A stretch of DNA of 64,000 bases from Heracleum sosnowskyi. Taxonomy: Eukaryota > Streptophyta > Magnoliopsida > Apiales > Apiaceae. Numbering within the stretch: the stretch's first letter is position 1; each line of letters starts with the position of its first letter. The position numbers were made by a program, and so were the translations under genes. The notes under the pieces are model-generated. The model was given only the letters and a program-made list of their open reading frames with translations. It was not told the origin of the DNA and did not search any database. Below, piece by piece: positions 21,801-31,746 of this stretch. The DNA lies in contig CM061245.1 of assembly GCA_030848705.1 (NCBI GenBank), positions 67,730,006 to 67,794,005 on the forward strand. Direction: 5' to 3'.

Positions 21801-24800
21801 GTGATACTTACCTAGTTGAGTTGGCCATGGTTCAAATCTTCTTCTAATGATTTTTCTTAATGTCTAGTTCTTTAATCTCTTGATTATTATCTCATAACAT
21901 TTGTATCTTCTGTGAACAATATTTTTTGTGTCTATATTCTTAGTGCCATTTACCTGTATACTTGTATAGCGGAGTATATGATTACATACCATGTATAATA
22001 CTTATTATTACTCAATGTGGTATTGAAATATTGATGTAAATCAGTTATAGATCACATAATAATTTATAAATATTATAAATATAGCCAGTAACTTTTATTT
22101 ATAAACCATTTATAGTTTGTATATACAGTGATGTACTACTACTGATATGTATGCCAAATTGTACATTATTAATTAGAACGAGCATAATATAACTTTTTAA
22201 AATCACACCTGTTTTACCTTAAGGCGCCTTCTTACTTTTCTTACTTCTAGACGGGTACCTTGTCCTCCAGGCTAGGGGTGAGCAGAAAAAACCGAAACCG
22301 AAAAATTAATCAAAAAACACCGATAAACCACATCGAAGAAAAAACCGAAAAAAACCGAACCAAAAAACCAAAATTAATGGTTCGGTTTTGGTTCCGATTT
22401 TTAGTCAAAAACGAACCGAAATTAATCGAACCGATATATTATATTTGTATATAATATATAATACTCCCTCTGTCCCCCTCAAACTGGCTTGTTTGACTTT
22501 TCTTGGTCAAACTGATCAAACTTTGACTAACTTTTAAAAATTATTGACTTACATTTCTTCAAATCTAAAAAATGTACGTTATAATAATTTATTTATATTT
22601 TTTAATAATATGTTTTACATTAATTATATTCAATATATAATATATGTAATTTACATTACAAAATTAGTCAATTTGACCAAGAAAAGTCAAACAAGCCAGT
22701 TTGAGTGGGACGGAGGGAGTATATATTATTATGATAACTCCGAATAAATGGGTTTAGTATTCATTATATAAATATATAAATTTTAATATTAGTATAAATA
22801 AATTATATTACATATCCCTATAAAATCTATAAGATCAATATTGTATTACTTTTGAATTATAATTTTAAATTGTGTAATAAATTTGTATCACTTGTTTGAT
22901 ACACACAACGTACTATAATCTTGTTTTTCATTGTTATGGATATATATATATGTCGTATTCGGTATTTTTATTTATGAAAATTTGAATTACATACAAAAAA
23001 TAATTTTATGAAATGAATTGAATTTAATCTTTAATGAAAGGTAAGTATTAACCTTTGACTCAATTTTTTTTACGCAATACATTACCACTGAAAATTTTGT
23101 ACAAGTAAAAGAAAAGAAAATGAAATACTAAAAATCGAAAAAAACCGAAACCGATAAACGGTTAACCGAAACTGAAAAAAACCGTTCTATATGGTTTGGT
23201 AGCGGTTAATAGCAATTAACCGAACCGAACTGAATATATTGATATGGTAACGGTTAATACTAAAAACAGCACCAAACTGCACCATGCACACCCCTACTCC
23301 AGATGTCTAGCGACATCTAGGCTGCATCTCAGCTAGGGCTCTAACAAATATAACTTAAATCATCTTTTTTTTCTTTGCAAGTATATTTTGCATAATAAAG
23401 TTCTATGGGCGAATTCTAATAGGTAGCAAGTGAAAGTTCGACATATAACATTACAGTGGTGAAAATATGTACATGGTGTAAATTTTAGAAAGAACTGCCA
23501 AGTGTCTTTTGCTACTAATTACTACTCCCTTTGTCCCTCTCATTTCTTTACGCTTTCCTTTTTGGTACGTCCCTCTCATTTCTTTACATACCAAAAATAG
23601 TAACACTTTATAATATAAAATCCAATCACATTCACTACTTTCCTCCATTATACTTACTTTATACCCACTTTATACATTAAATATTGATTGGTCCCACAAC
23701 TTTACTCATTTTTCTTATTTTTCCATATTAATTTACACTTTTTCTTAACCTCCGTGCCGTCCCCTCAATGTAAAGAATTGAGGGGGACGGAGGGAGTAAC
23801 AATTTGAAACTTAGTTGTTCCAAATTTTTATCTAAATGCAAGTGCACTAACTTTGCAGGTTAGGAAGGTTGGCAAGGTTGCAAGAGCAATATGCATAATG
23901 AGTCACCCAATCCCGAATACCAGTGATTCTCACTCAGTGCAGGTTATTCTCCCACAAAAACAGTTGGGCCGTAGATCGGATATGTGAGTTCTATTCCCAC
24001 TTATTGCAGCTGAAAGTTTGGTGAAGTCCTGTTAAATTGTATATCAAATGTTTGATATGTTGGCTGTTATCTGTAATAGGTGGAATTCGTTTCTAGCTAT
24101 TCTAGAACAAATGGGAAAAACCAGTCAAGCTCTTGAAAAGAAAAATATATATGGTTCTTGATATCTGAGATGTAATAAAATAGCGAATTACTGAATTAGG
24201 GTTATTGTATCAAAGTAAGCTAGTCTATAAATAATAATAACCTGTACCGATTCATTAGATATTTAAAATTTGCTTATGGAATTAAGAATTGGATTAATTA
24301 ATTTCAAGAGTCGTGTTTGGCAAATTAAACATAAAGGTCATTCTGAATTTCCTTTGGAGCTAATTTAGCTTCCATAGAGTATAAATGAAATTATGCTAAT
24401 AATTGCAAGTGAAAACTGAGGTTATAACGGAAGTTTGGCTCTGAATTTGCATTGACTGCAAATATTCCTTTGCCTTTTTGTACTCCAAATAATGGCCGTC
24501 TGAAATTAGTACAAAAATTACATCAGCTCCTTATTTCTAGCATAAATTGCCAATGCTATATGTGAGCATATTTTGTTGGTATTGTTGCTGATACCCGTGT
24601 TTCATATTCAGTTATTAAATAAGTTATGCACTTATTGTAAATTGTTGGCGTTTCAATTGCTCAGAATCTATGCCCTGTTGTAGGTACTTATTTTGCTGTT
24701 CGTACTCTCACAATGTTGCTCCGAAAGGGAAATTTATTGCATTTGTCTCCACTGAGGCAGAGACGGACCAGCCACAGTCTGAACTGAAGCCAGGAATTGA

Positions 24801-26018
24801 CTTGTTAGGTCCTGTGGATGAGATATTCTTTGATATGTACGACAGATATGAGCCAGTCAATGAGCCTTCTCTGGACAACTGTTTTATATCCACGGTTAGT
24901 CTCGTTCGTGGGTTGTATTGGTACTGTCATTAATATGAATTTTTGTTATATAAATGTGCATTTCATCCCTCGCCCAATGTTTAACAGAGCTATGACGCCA
25001 CAACTCATTTCGAGTCCACTGTTGCTGATGTGCTTAATATGTACACCCTGATAACTGGAAAGGTAAATAAATTCTGCTGTATAGCGATATTAAAACATGT
25101 CTACTTTTGGTGACCTTACAGCTTTATTGGTTTTCTTCTATTTTGAAGTGATTGGAGTCTTAAAAGTTGTTGGCATAAAAAACGAAACATTTCCTTGTTT
25201 ATTGATCTTGTCTATAACCGGCAACTTTTGTGAATAGACAAGTTACCAGCTGTTACTCTAAATTGAAATTTGAAAATTTTGAACATAATTCCTTGTATAT
25301 AATGATTGAAATAACAAAACACCGATAACAATGGTATCATTACCAAATGAGTATTTTAATAGCAAGCAGACATCTGGAATCCTACATATACTCAAAGCGA
25401 AATATTACCTAGAAGTGATATATTTATATAAAGGGAAAAGGCATAGTAATGTGTGTGTGTGGGTGTGTTTTATTAATAAAGGATTCTCTAAAGTCTTTCA
25501 TTGCTATTGGTTTTAAATCCTTTTTTTAAAATTGGCACATGGTTAATATAACATATTGTTTCAATTTTAAGAGTCATGGCTCATCTTTTGTGGTTGGTAA
25601 TAAATTTGTATTTATTTTAGTTGTACTGGAGATATCGAGAGCCTTTTATTGGTATCAGGGCCTCGTGAGCCTTTTTTAGCACAATGCTATTTTATTAATT
25701 TTGTTTTTTTAGCTCAGTTTAGTAAGAACCAGTTAAACAAAAAAAAACCAATATTAAGTTTTTCGTTTAGGAAGAAGTTTTGTTAATAGACCTGAACCAG
25801 AAATATGGGTGAGAGTGACATTTGTTATTATTCACTTCATTTGTAGTTACTTTTGTACATGCGTTTAGAATTTTATATTGGTGGCATGTGGCATCATAAA
25901 CCTAGGTACTTGTAATTTGTTTATTGTTTTTTGGGACATTATTTAAGCTAGCTGTGGTTTTTGGCAGGTTCTTGACCTCAATGTTGATCTAAGTGCTGCT
26001 AGTGCTGCTGAAGAATGA
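18891..26018 (+). CDS. GDI: Rab GDP dissociation inhibitor (RabGDI), 13 coding exons, 444 aa
   Basis: RabGDI extracts GDP-bound prenylated Rab GTPases from membranes, holds them soluble in the cytosol and returns them for new vesicle rounds. Exons: 18891-18977, 19529-19591, 19673-19756, 19843-19950, 20036-20208, 20755-20866, 20964-21044, 21214-21276, 21354-21455, 23859-23983, 24684-24894, 24988-25062, 25968-26018 (stop TGA). All introns are GT-AG, all phases agree, and the sum is 444 codons, the usual plant GDI size. Family hallmarks: the N-terminal DYDVIVLGTGLKECILSG nucleotide-fold-like motif, MDRNDYYGGES, the ALALHRDD segment, GGSPYIYPLYGLAELPQ with AFARLSAVYGG, and a C-terminal SYDATTHFESTV. 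The ATG follows an open leader and gives the standard N-terminus. Which plant GDI paralogue this is cannot be told. Intron 9 (about 2.4 kb) is swollen by transposons. No lesion is seen. Confidence 0.96.
20513..20686. mobile_element. MITE in GDI intron 5, 8-bp TSD
   Basis: This 174-bp element has terminal inverted repeats of about 25 bases (GGGAAATGATAAATAAGCTC at the left end, nearly matched in reverse at the right). An exact 8-bp duplication TTATTTTT flanks it at 20505-20512 and 20687-20694, although that site is low complexity. The 8-bp TSD suggests hAT descent. It has no coding capacity. Confidence 0.8.
22273..23296. mobile_element. Non-autonomous hAT-like element in GDI intron 9
   Basis: The ends are TAGGGGTGAGCA and, reversed, TAGGGGTGTGCA, a classic plant hAT terminus. 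Subterminal regions are full of AACCG/CGGTT repeats on both sides (22285-22435 and 23130-23265), as expected for transposase-binding sites. Flanks CTCCAGGC (22265-22272) and CTCCAGAT (23297-23304) agree at the first 6 of 8 positions, an aged TSD. There is no transposase ORF. A Stowaway MITE lies inside it. Confidence 0.75.
22464..22719. mobile_element. Stowaway-type MITE nested inside the hAT-like element
   Basis: This 256-bp element starts CTCCCTCTGTCCC, ends GGGACGGAGGGAG and is flanked by TA on both sides. The inverted repeats extend over about 45 bases (AAACTGGCTTGTTTGAC and its reverse). This is the Tc1/mariner-derived Stowaway signature. Confidence 0.9.
23525..23796. mobile_element. Second Stowaway-type MITE in GDI intron 9
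   Basis: This 272-bp element starts CTCCCTTTGTCCC, ends GGGACGGAGGGAG and is flanked by TA dinucleotides. It differs inside from the copy at 22464, so it is an independent insertion of another subfamily. It ends only about 60 bases before exon 10. Confidence 0.88.
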
Positions 26019-26496
26019 GAATGAAGTTGTAATTTGTTCTTGCAATTAACTTTAATATGAAATATTTACTCTGCTTTGGAGTTCTTTGAAGATTGTCTTG
26101 CCTGTTATTGTCATTTCTGTTATGTGGATGTTGTATCAACTTGTTTGGTGACGGATAGTACAAATTAAACTCTGGTTCTACTCTGTTTAATTTCCCTGTC
26201 TGAAGCATAGATTTTATATCATTTCATCATATATAATAATATCAGTCTTCGAATCTTTGTTATCTTACCTTTGATGGAAAAAGTTGTAAAATCAACTAGT
26301 TAAACAATGGGGTGTAGTTTATATTGAAGTACAGGATTTAGAAGAAGGATGGTTTGGTATCTGTCAGGTGTGAACTTTAAATAGTCAAATAGTTGCCAAA
26401 TAAATCAATAAATTGCTTGAATAAATAAAAATACTTGTTAAAGTTTACAAAAGGAAAAAACACAATTCCAAGTCTCCAACCCTTTTGTCTTTGTAA
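26019..26496 (+). other. 3' flank of GDI, probably including the 3'UTR
   Basis: T-rich DNA with AATATGAAATATT at about 26054 follows the stop codon and is a candidate region for polyadenylation. No further gene is seen. AATAAA-like words at 26400-26430 are also possible signals. Confidence 0.45.
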
Positions 26497-26841
26497 GAGC
26501 ATCTTCGATGGTATAAAACCCTTAGCTAAATAATTCATGTGACATCTATGTGTCACTTTTTAGATAATATGTAAAAAGTATAACATTCCAACCATATGCC
26601 CTTAGAAAAAAATATAGACAATCATTTTTTGGTTAGCTATATTTGTTGAACCAATGAAGAAGTCTTTGTGTATAATTTTACATAACAAGAAATATAGATA
26701 AGACCATTGGAGTATATGTCTTTACTCTTAGCAAAAATATTTCATAATCATTATAGCCAACAAAATAGCCAACCATTTTTACCTATTGCCCTTGGAGATG
26801 CTCTTAGTCAACGATTTTAGCTAACACCATTGGAGATGCTC
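26497..26841. mobile_element. Tourist/Harbinger-like MITE, possibly compound
   Basis: The left end GAGCATCTTCGATGG and the right end CCATTGGAGATGCTC are inverted, and TAA flanks both sides (26494-26496 and 26842-26844), fitting PIF/Harbinger. A second right-end-like copy (CCTTGGAGATGCTC) sits about 40 bases inside, so this may be two overlapping insertions or an end duplication. Confidence 0.75.
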
Positions 26842-27189
26842 TAATATTTTACTAAATAAGAGTCTAAAACCGTAAAAACTAAAAATGGCAAGGCAAGACT
26901 TAATATTCATGGTGTGCGGGTTGAATAATTTGCTTATTTGCTAGTCTGCTTGTATTCAGGACTCTCCTTTCGCTTATCTTTGTCGATTTCATTTCTTCAC
27001 TTGAAGCTATTTTCCTGAAATAGACAAATTATATAAGACAGAGCAAACGAGTAGTTATATGTTTGAAAAGAGCATAAGACAAAACAATTAAGCAATTAGT
27101 TTTACACTTGCACTTGAGATATCCAGATAAAAGAGAAAAGCAAGGACATTATTCAGTAAATAGTGCCTATGTGTTAGTTGAAGAAAGTA

Positions 27190-27489
27190 AAGAAGTGCAC
27201 CACATAAACGAAATCTTTAAACTTTGAAGAAAGTTTTGGAATCTAAACGTTCCACCAAAAGTCAAGAATATTTTCAATAGGCTGTTTACCCAACTGAGAT
27301 CAAAGCATGTAGAATATGTCATGCATTGTGTCCTCTATTTATCTTGTCTTAATCTCATGTTCTTGGAAAGGGTCAAAATCCGTACATTCTCTGACTGGTT
27401 ACTCTCGATTTTCGATTAGTGGAGTGGGGAACACCTGAACTGGTAACAACGGTGAGTTGGGCTTTGTGGAAGTGCAGGAATGAACAGGT
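27190..27489 (+). pseudogene. Degenerate LINE fragment, left half (zf-RVT region)
   Basis: In broken frames one can read a segment like the zinc-binding RT-associated region of plant LINEs: FWNLNVPPKVK followed by NIFNRLF, then FSDWLL and, before the insertion, WALWKCRNEQ. Frameshifts and stops are frequent. The sequence resumes after element T at 41081. I rely on pattern memory of the family. Confidence 0.6.
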
Positions 27490-27494
27490 AGGAT
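27490..27494. repeat. Left TSD of element T (AGGAT)
   Basis: AGGAT directly precedes the partial LTR and is repeated at 41076-41080 after the last LTR. It is the only pair flanking the whole 13.6-kb structure. Confidence 0.9.
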
Positions 27495-27550
27495 TGATAG
27501 GCTATGTATAGCCCGGGCTTATTTCTGAGCCAGGAGTCACCGGGAACCCG
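27495..27550 (+). repeat. Truncated first LTR of element T
   Basis: The first 56 bases of the LTR (TGATAGGCTATGTATAGCCC onward, to GGGAACCCG) are followed at once by internal sequence that elsewhere lies about 1.2 kb before an LTR. It carries the outer TSD, so it is the original left terminus. Confidence 0.9.
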
Positions 27551-27864
27551 AAACCATAATCAAGACCAGCAATACACACATAAGCCAGTATACAAACACT
27601 AAAGCGACTACATCACAGAAAACCAAAACCTTTCCAAAACCCTCAAAACTCCAAGATGAACAGTTTTGGTGAAATCGCAATTACGGATAAAACAACAACA
27701 TATAACAGCAAATAGGCGGTAAAAGATGGAGGCGAAAGGCTTACAGGAAGGCAGGAGAGTAGGAAAGCTTCACAAGAGAAACGCAGCGGTCGCCGGAAAA
27801 CGAAGTTGCCGGAAGAGAAATTCGGTTGAAAAAGTGAAAAGTACAATTGGAAATGAAAGGGGGG

Positions 27865-27871
27865 TTTTATA
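27865..27871 (-). promoter_or_regulatory. Orphan copy of antisense TATA box, facing the GDI 3' end
   Basis: On the minus strand this reads TATAAAA in CTCTATAAAACCCC, followed by a pyrimidine-rich leader. It is a copy of the box at 39514-39520. Its own gene was deleted, so any transcript would run into the LTR stub, the LINE fragment and on toward GDI, which ends at 26018 on the other strand. Activity is unproven. Confidence 0.5.
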
Positions 27872-28128
27872 GAGGGTTAAAAAATATAACTCCCCAGCGG
27901 ACAGGTGGCACGATTCTATTGGTTCGAAATATCAAAAAAGAAAAACAAAAAATCGAAACAGACAGTGCAATTATTACTGACAGGAGGCGAACACAACTTC
28001 CAAGAAAAAATTGGGGTAGCGACTTTTCGAAAGAAAAGGGGGGAAAACTGGAATCGTTTCATATTCCAGAACGAAAAATATGCAATTCAGTCCGGATTAG
28101 GTCCGAAAAAGAGCCAAGAGCTATTCTC

Positions 28129-28680
28129 AACACCGGGTTGGGGGGCAGCAATCAGGCCAGGAATTTTTTCAAAGTTGCTCAAAGCGTCACAGCTTTGGAC
28201 TTGAGAAACAACCCTGACCTACTCTCAACACCGGATTGCCATCCTTCATAACAATCCGGGTTGGGGGGCAACAATCAGGCCAGGAATTTTTTCAAAGTTA
28301 CTCAAAGCGTCACGGCTTTGGACTTGAGAAACAACCCTGACCTACTCTCAACACCGGATTGCCATCCTTCATAACAATCCGGGTTGGGGGGCAACAATCA
28401 GGCCAGGAATTTTTTCAAAGTTAATCAAAGCGTCACGGCTTTGGACTTGAGAAACAACCCTGACCTACTCTCAACACCGGATTGCCATCCTTCATAACAA
28501 TCCGGGTTGGGGGGCAACAATCAGGCCAGAAATTTTTTCTAAGTTACTCAAAACGTCACAACTTTGGACTTGCGACACAACCCTGATCTACTCTCAACAC
28601 CGGATTGTCATCCTTCACAACAATCCGGGTTTGGGGGCAACAATCAGGCCAGGAATTTTTTCCAAGTCACCTACTCAGGA
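28129..28680 (+). repeat. 123-bp tandem repeat array, first copy
   Basis: Four to five units are marked by CAATCCGGGTTGGGGGGCAA at 28252, 28375, 28498 and 28621 (period 123), with a diverged first unit at about 28131. The array lies directly before the LTR, as the amplified tandem repeat does in Retand elements. Confidence 0.92.
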
Positions 28681-28729
28681 ATTTCTACTCCCCCATCCAG
28701 AAAATCTGAATAAGGGAGTGGGGGGCAAA

Positions 28730-29427
28730 TGATAGGCTATGTATAGCCCGGGCTTATTTCTGAGCCAGGAGTCACCGGGAACCCGGATTACCACTCCAGT
28801 CATGGCTCACCTCTTAGTCCAGAATCGTCGTGGAGTCCTGACCTACGTACCAGTCCGGACTCATTGACTCAAGCTTCAAGTCTAATTCTCCTGGCGGCCA
28901 AGGCAATATCTTGGGGGAGACAAACTATGCTTCATTACGTGACGTGCCTAGGTCATCATTGATGGCCACGTTTAATAGTGACACATAAGGATACCTAATG
29001 ATTGGGACAATCATTTCCTATCTAAGCCACACGCCAGCAGGAGCCGGGCACACATATACCACAATCCTTCGCCTGGACACGTGCAATCCATCAACATCAC
29101 CCAGGTGTCCTACCTACCTAGGATTCAACGCTCATGATTGCAGGTACAACCCCAAAACCCTAATCATTGGCCTATAAATAGACCAAGGAGAAAAGGTTTG
29201 GGGTTACATTCTCTTTTACACACCTAACCTATACACACACCCTCCATATTTAGATTTCTCTATATTCCTATCTCCCTTTCCAAAGCCGTTACTTATTCTC
29301 ACGCGGGAGGCGCCGCCAGGGTCCAAACCCCCCTCCGGTGTTGTTTTGCAGAGTCCCAACCGCAGCGACACCGCTTCCAGGCGTGGGATCGGCCGGGAAG
29401 GTCCTAGATCGGGATCCGGAGTTATCA
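28730..29427 (+). repeat. Middle (functional 5') LTR of element T
   Basis: This 698-bp LTR runs from TGATAGGC to GTTATCA. A TATA box TATAAATA lies at 29173-29180. A purine tract GGGAGTGGGGGGCAAA lies before it because it follows a copy of the 3' tail. A primer site follows directly. Confidence 0.93.
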
Positions 29428-29445
29428 TTTGGCGCTAGAAGGAGG
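29428..29445 (+). other. Primer binding site of element T
   Basis: TTTGGCGCTAGAAGGAGG follows the LTR. The TGGCGC start is typical of Tat/Athila-type elements. I do not assign the tRNA. Confidence 0.7.
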
Positions 29446-29778
29446 GGCTTACCACCTTGCGGTCACGGTGCCGCTAGTCTCACCACCTTCAAACCCAGTA
29501 AGATCTAAACCAACCTTCTCTTTTTAACCGAAAAAATGAACTCTTTAGCCTATTTTTACCATGTATGCATGTGCTTTAGCCTTATTTAGCCCAGATCTTG
29601 TTAGCCCTGCTTACATACTTTAGCCTTCTCTTAGATCTACATTGCTTGTGATTAGATCTATTCCAAAAAACCCAGTTTTCTTACGTGCATACATTGTCAC
29701 CCAACCCCAAGAAAAACCTAGATTACTTTGTTAAATTTTTTGCAAAAAAAAAACCATATACATCTGTTTGTGTGAATC
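29446..29778 (+). other. Leader of element T
   Basis: This is untranslated DNA between primer site and gag ATG, with no gene. It contains pyrimidine-rich runs and an A run at 29744-29752. Confidence 0.6.
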
Positions 29779-31737
29779 ATGGCTCGTGGTAGTAGGAGCA
29801 CAAATAGACATACCCCAAGTAACCCAACCCCAGCCCCGGGCACGAACATCCCGGTCACTGGTCAGGCCGGTCACCATTTACCTCCAGTCCTGCCTTTGGC
29901 CTCTCAGGTGATCCGACCAGGAGACGCCCGGGTAAACATTGAAGTAAACAAATATAAATATACTGATCTTGCTATCGAGCCCGGACAGATGGAACACTTA
30001 ACTGGTGAACAGGTTGCAGAAGCAATTCGGCTATACAATCAAACCAGGAACAAAGAGCAGGACCAGTGCGAGAACTCCCATAACCCTGAAAGATCCCACC
30101 GCTCTAGGTCCGTCTTTGACCGGATTGGGGAAAAGAACAAAGACACTGAAAGGAGATCTCACCGATCTCGCAGTCAGAACCATGATGATGAGGCCGAAAA
30201 GCTTAAGAGGCTGGCCGAGATGAGAGAACAAATTCAGGCAGAGGAGCAAGCTAGACTCGATCTAAGGGTCCAGAAAAGAATACAGGAGGAGGAGGCCCGA
30301 ATCCTAGGCAAAAATACTGAAAAGAGGAGAACCCGGGCTCCAAGCCCAGAAATAATCTCAGACGAGGATGAACCTAGAGAGGACCTGTTGAATATGATAC
30401 AGGAGCTGCAAAGAAAAGTCGGTCAAGACTCTGGGCTGGACATTGGAGACACACTCACACCATTTAGCTATTCCTTGGAAGCAACACCAAGGCAGAGAAA
30501 CATTAAGCATTATAACTTTGACTCCTTCAATGGTTTAGATGATCCCGAAGAACATGTTAATTATTTTGAGCAAATAGCCATGATTTACTGTTACAACGAT
30601 CTAACAAAGTGCAGGTTCTTTGCTTCCACACTCAAGTCCGGGGCTCAGAGGTGGTTCAGCCGGATCCCATCTCGCAGTATCCACAGCTGGAAGCAGTTCT
30701 GTGACACCTTCCTCAAGCGCTTCCGGGCAAACAAGACTCATGAGATGCACATGTGCCATCTTGAGACAGTCAGGCAAGCCCGGGGGGAAGCCCTTTCTGC
30801 ATATATGAAAAGATTTCAAGAAGCTATTAACAATATCACCAACCTGGACGAGCGAGAGGCTCTGACAATTTTTCGAAGAAACCTGGATCCGGATAACAAC
30901 GAGAGGTATGTTCTTGATCTCATTCACAAAGAGCCACAGAGCCTGGCGGCAGCCTATGCAATGGTTTCCAGGTTCATCAAAGAAACCGATGTGCTACAAG
31001 CAATGAGGATGACCAGACAGGGCCTATCTCCAACCCTGACTCAAGATCCACCAAAAAACAACTACAGCCATCAGGATAAAAAATTAAAACCCAACAGGCA
31101 GAGCAACTATATCCAAAGCTCTCAGCTTGCACTACCAGCACCACCCCCGGACTCCTGGCAGCAAGATGAGTCCGGACAGCCGAAACCCAAGCGTGAGCCC
31201 AGACTCGAACCCTCTTGGACTCTCCTCAACCGGGCTCGCGCGGATATTTTGAAAGAGGTACGAGATAAACCATTCTATTACCCTCCCAAACCAATGCTCA
31301 CAGCCCCAGAAAACCGGTCAGTTCACAAACATTGTGACTACCATGAAACCCATGGGCATACAACCGAAAATTGTCTCTCTCTGAAATTCTTTGTGGAAGA
31401 CCAAATCAAAAAAGGCAACATGGGGCAGTATGTAGCCCGGAGAGTTGCTGATCGAGGAGAAGGATCCGGAAAAGACAAAAATGTTGTCAATGTTGTTATG
31501 GGAGGGTCCAATTCACCCCCACGGAGCCCGGACTCAGGGGATGAGGTAATGATGGTACAATCTTGCCCCGAGCAGATCATAAGATTTAGTAAGGATGACT
31601 TCGAAGGAATAAACCCAAATCACAATGAAGCACTTGTGGTGACGCTGGATATTGCTGATAATGAGGTCAGAAGAGTCCTGGTTGATAACGGCTCTTCTGT
31701 CAACATTTTGTTCAAACACACAATGGATCGAATGTAG
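29779..31737 (+). CDS. Gypsy gag and start of protease, 652 aa, ends at TAG inside protease
   Basis: Gag begins at the first good ATG after the leader. A charged, coiled-coil-like segment (about residues 130-180, EQIQAEEQARLDLRVQKRIQ) precedes the retrotransposon gag core (about 250-400, including HYNFDSFNGLDDPEEHVNYF, AQRWFSRIPSRSIHSWKQFC and ALSAYMKRFQEAI). A Zn-knuckle-like CDYHETHGHTTENC starts at about residue 519. The protease active site DNGSSVNIL starts at about residue 636. The frame then meets TAG at 31735-31737 and continues open in the same frame through pol, so the single stop splits the protease between its DNGS and ILGRP motifs. It could be a lesion, or a read-through site in an unusual position. 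Confidence 0.9.
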   Translation: MARGSRSTNRHTPSNPTPAPGTNIPVTGQAGHHLPPVLPLASQVIRPGDARVNIEVNKYKYTDLAIEPGQMEHLTGEQVAEAIRLYNQTRNKEQDQCENSHNPERSHRSRSVFDRIGEKNKDTERRSHRSRSQNHDDEAEKLKRLAEMREQIQAEEQARLDLRVQKRIQEEEARILGKNTEKRRTRAPSPEIISDEDEPREDLLNMIQELQRKVGQDSGLDIGDTLTPFSYSLEATPRQRNIKHYNFDSFNGLDDPEEHVNYFEQIAMIYCYNDLTKCRFFASTLKSGAQRWFSRIPSRSIHSWKQFCDTFLKRFRANKTHEMHMCHLETVRQARGEALSAYMKRFQEAINNITNLDEREALTIFRRNLDPDNNERYVLDLIHKEPQSLAAAYAMVSRFIKETDVLQAMRMTRQGLSPTLTQDPPKNNYSHQDKKLKPNRQSNYIQSSQLALPAPPPDSWQQDESGQPKPKREPRLEPSWTLLNRARADILKEVRDKPFYYPPKPMLTAPENRSVHKHCDYHETHGHTTENCLSLKFFVEDQIKKGNMGQYVARRVADRGEGSGKDKNVVNVVMGGSNSPPRSPDSGDEVMMVQSCPEQIIRFSKDDFEGINPNHNEALVVTLDIADNEVRRVLVDNGSSVNILFKHTMDRM

Positions 31738-31746
31738 CTGAGGAGT

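Larger units (their letters stand above)
27551..28729 (+). repeat. Orphan copy of the internal 3' tail of element T
   Basis: From about 27561 it is nearly identical to 39210-40379 (roughly five differences seen by eye). It contains the antisense promoter TATA box on the minus strand at 27865-27871, the 5'UTR splice donor of the antisense gene, the 123-bp tandem array and a polypurine tract, but none of the antisense coding exons. Confidence 0.9.

Noticed and set aside
27643..27846. 67-aa minus-strand ORF, repeated at 39292-39495
   Set aside because: The frame has no ATG (it opens with TTG) and lies in the predicted antisense leader and 5'UTR intron.
27847..28251. 134-aa and 99-aa plus-strand ORFs, repeated at 39496-39900
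   Set aside because: They cover the antisense promoter and the 123-bp array, overlap each other in different frames and show no domain.
28129..28680. CRISPR-like array
   Set aside because: Direct tandem repeats of 123 bases with no spacers, in a plant retrotransposon tail.
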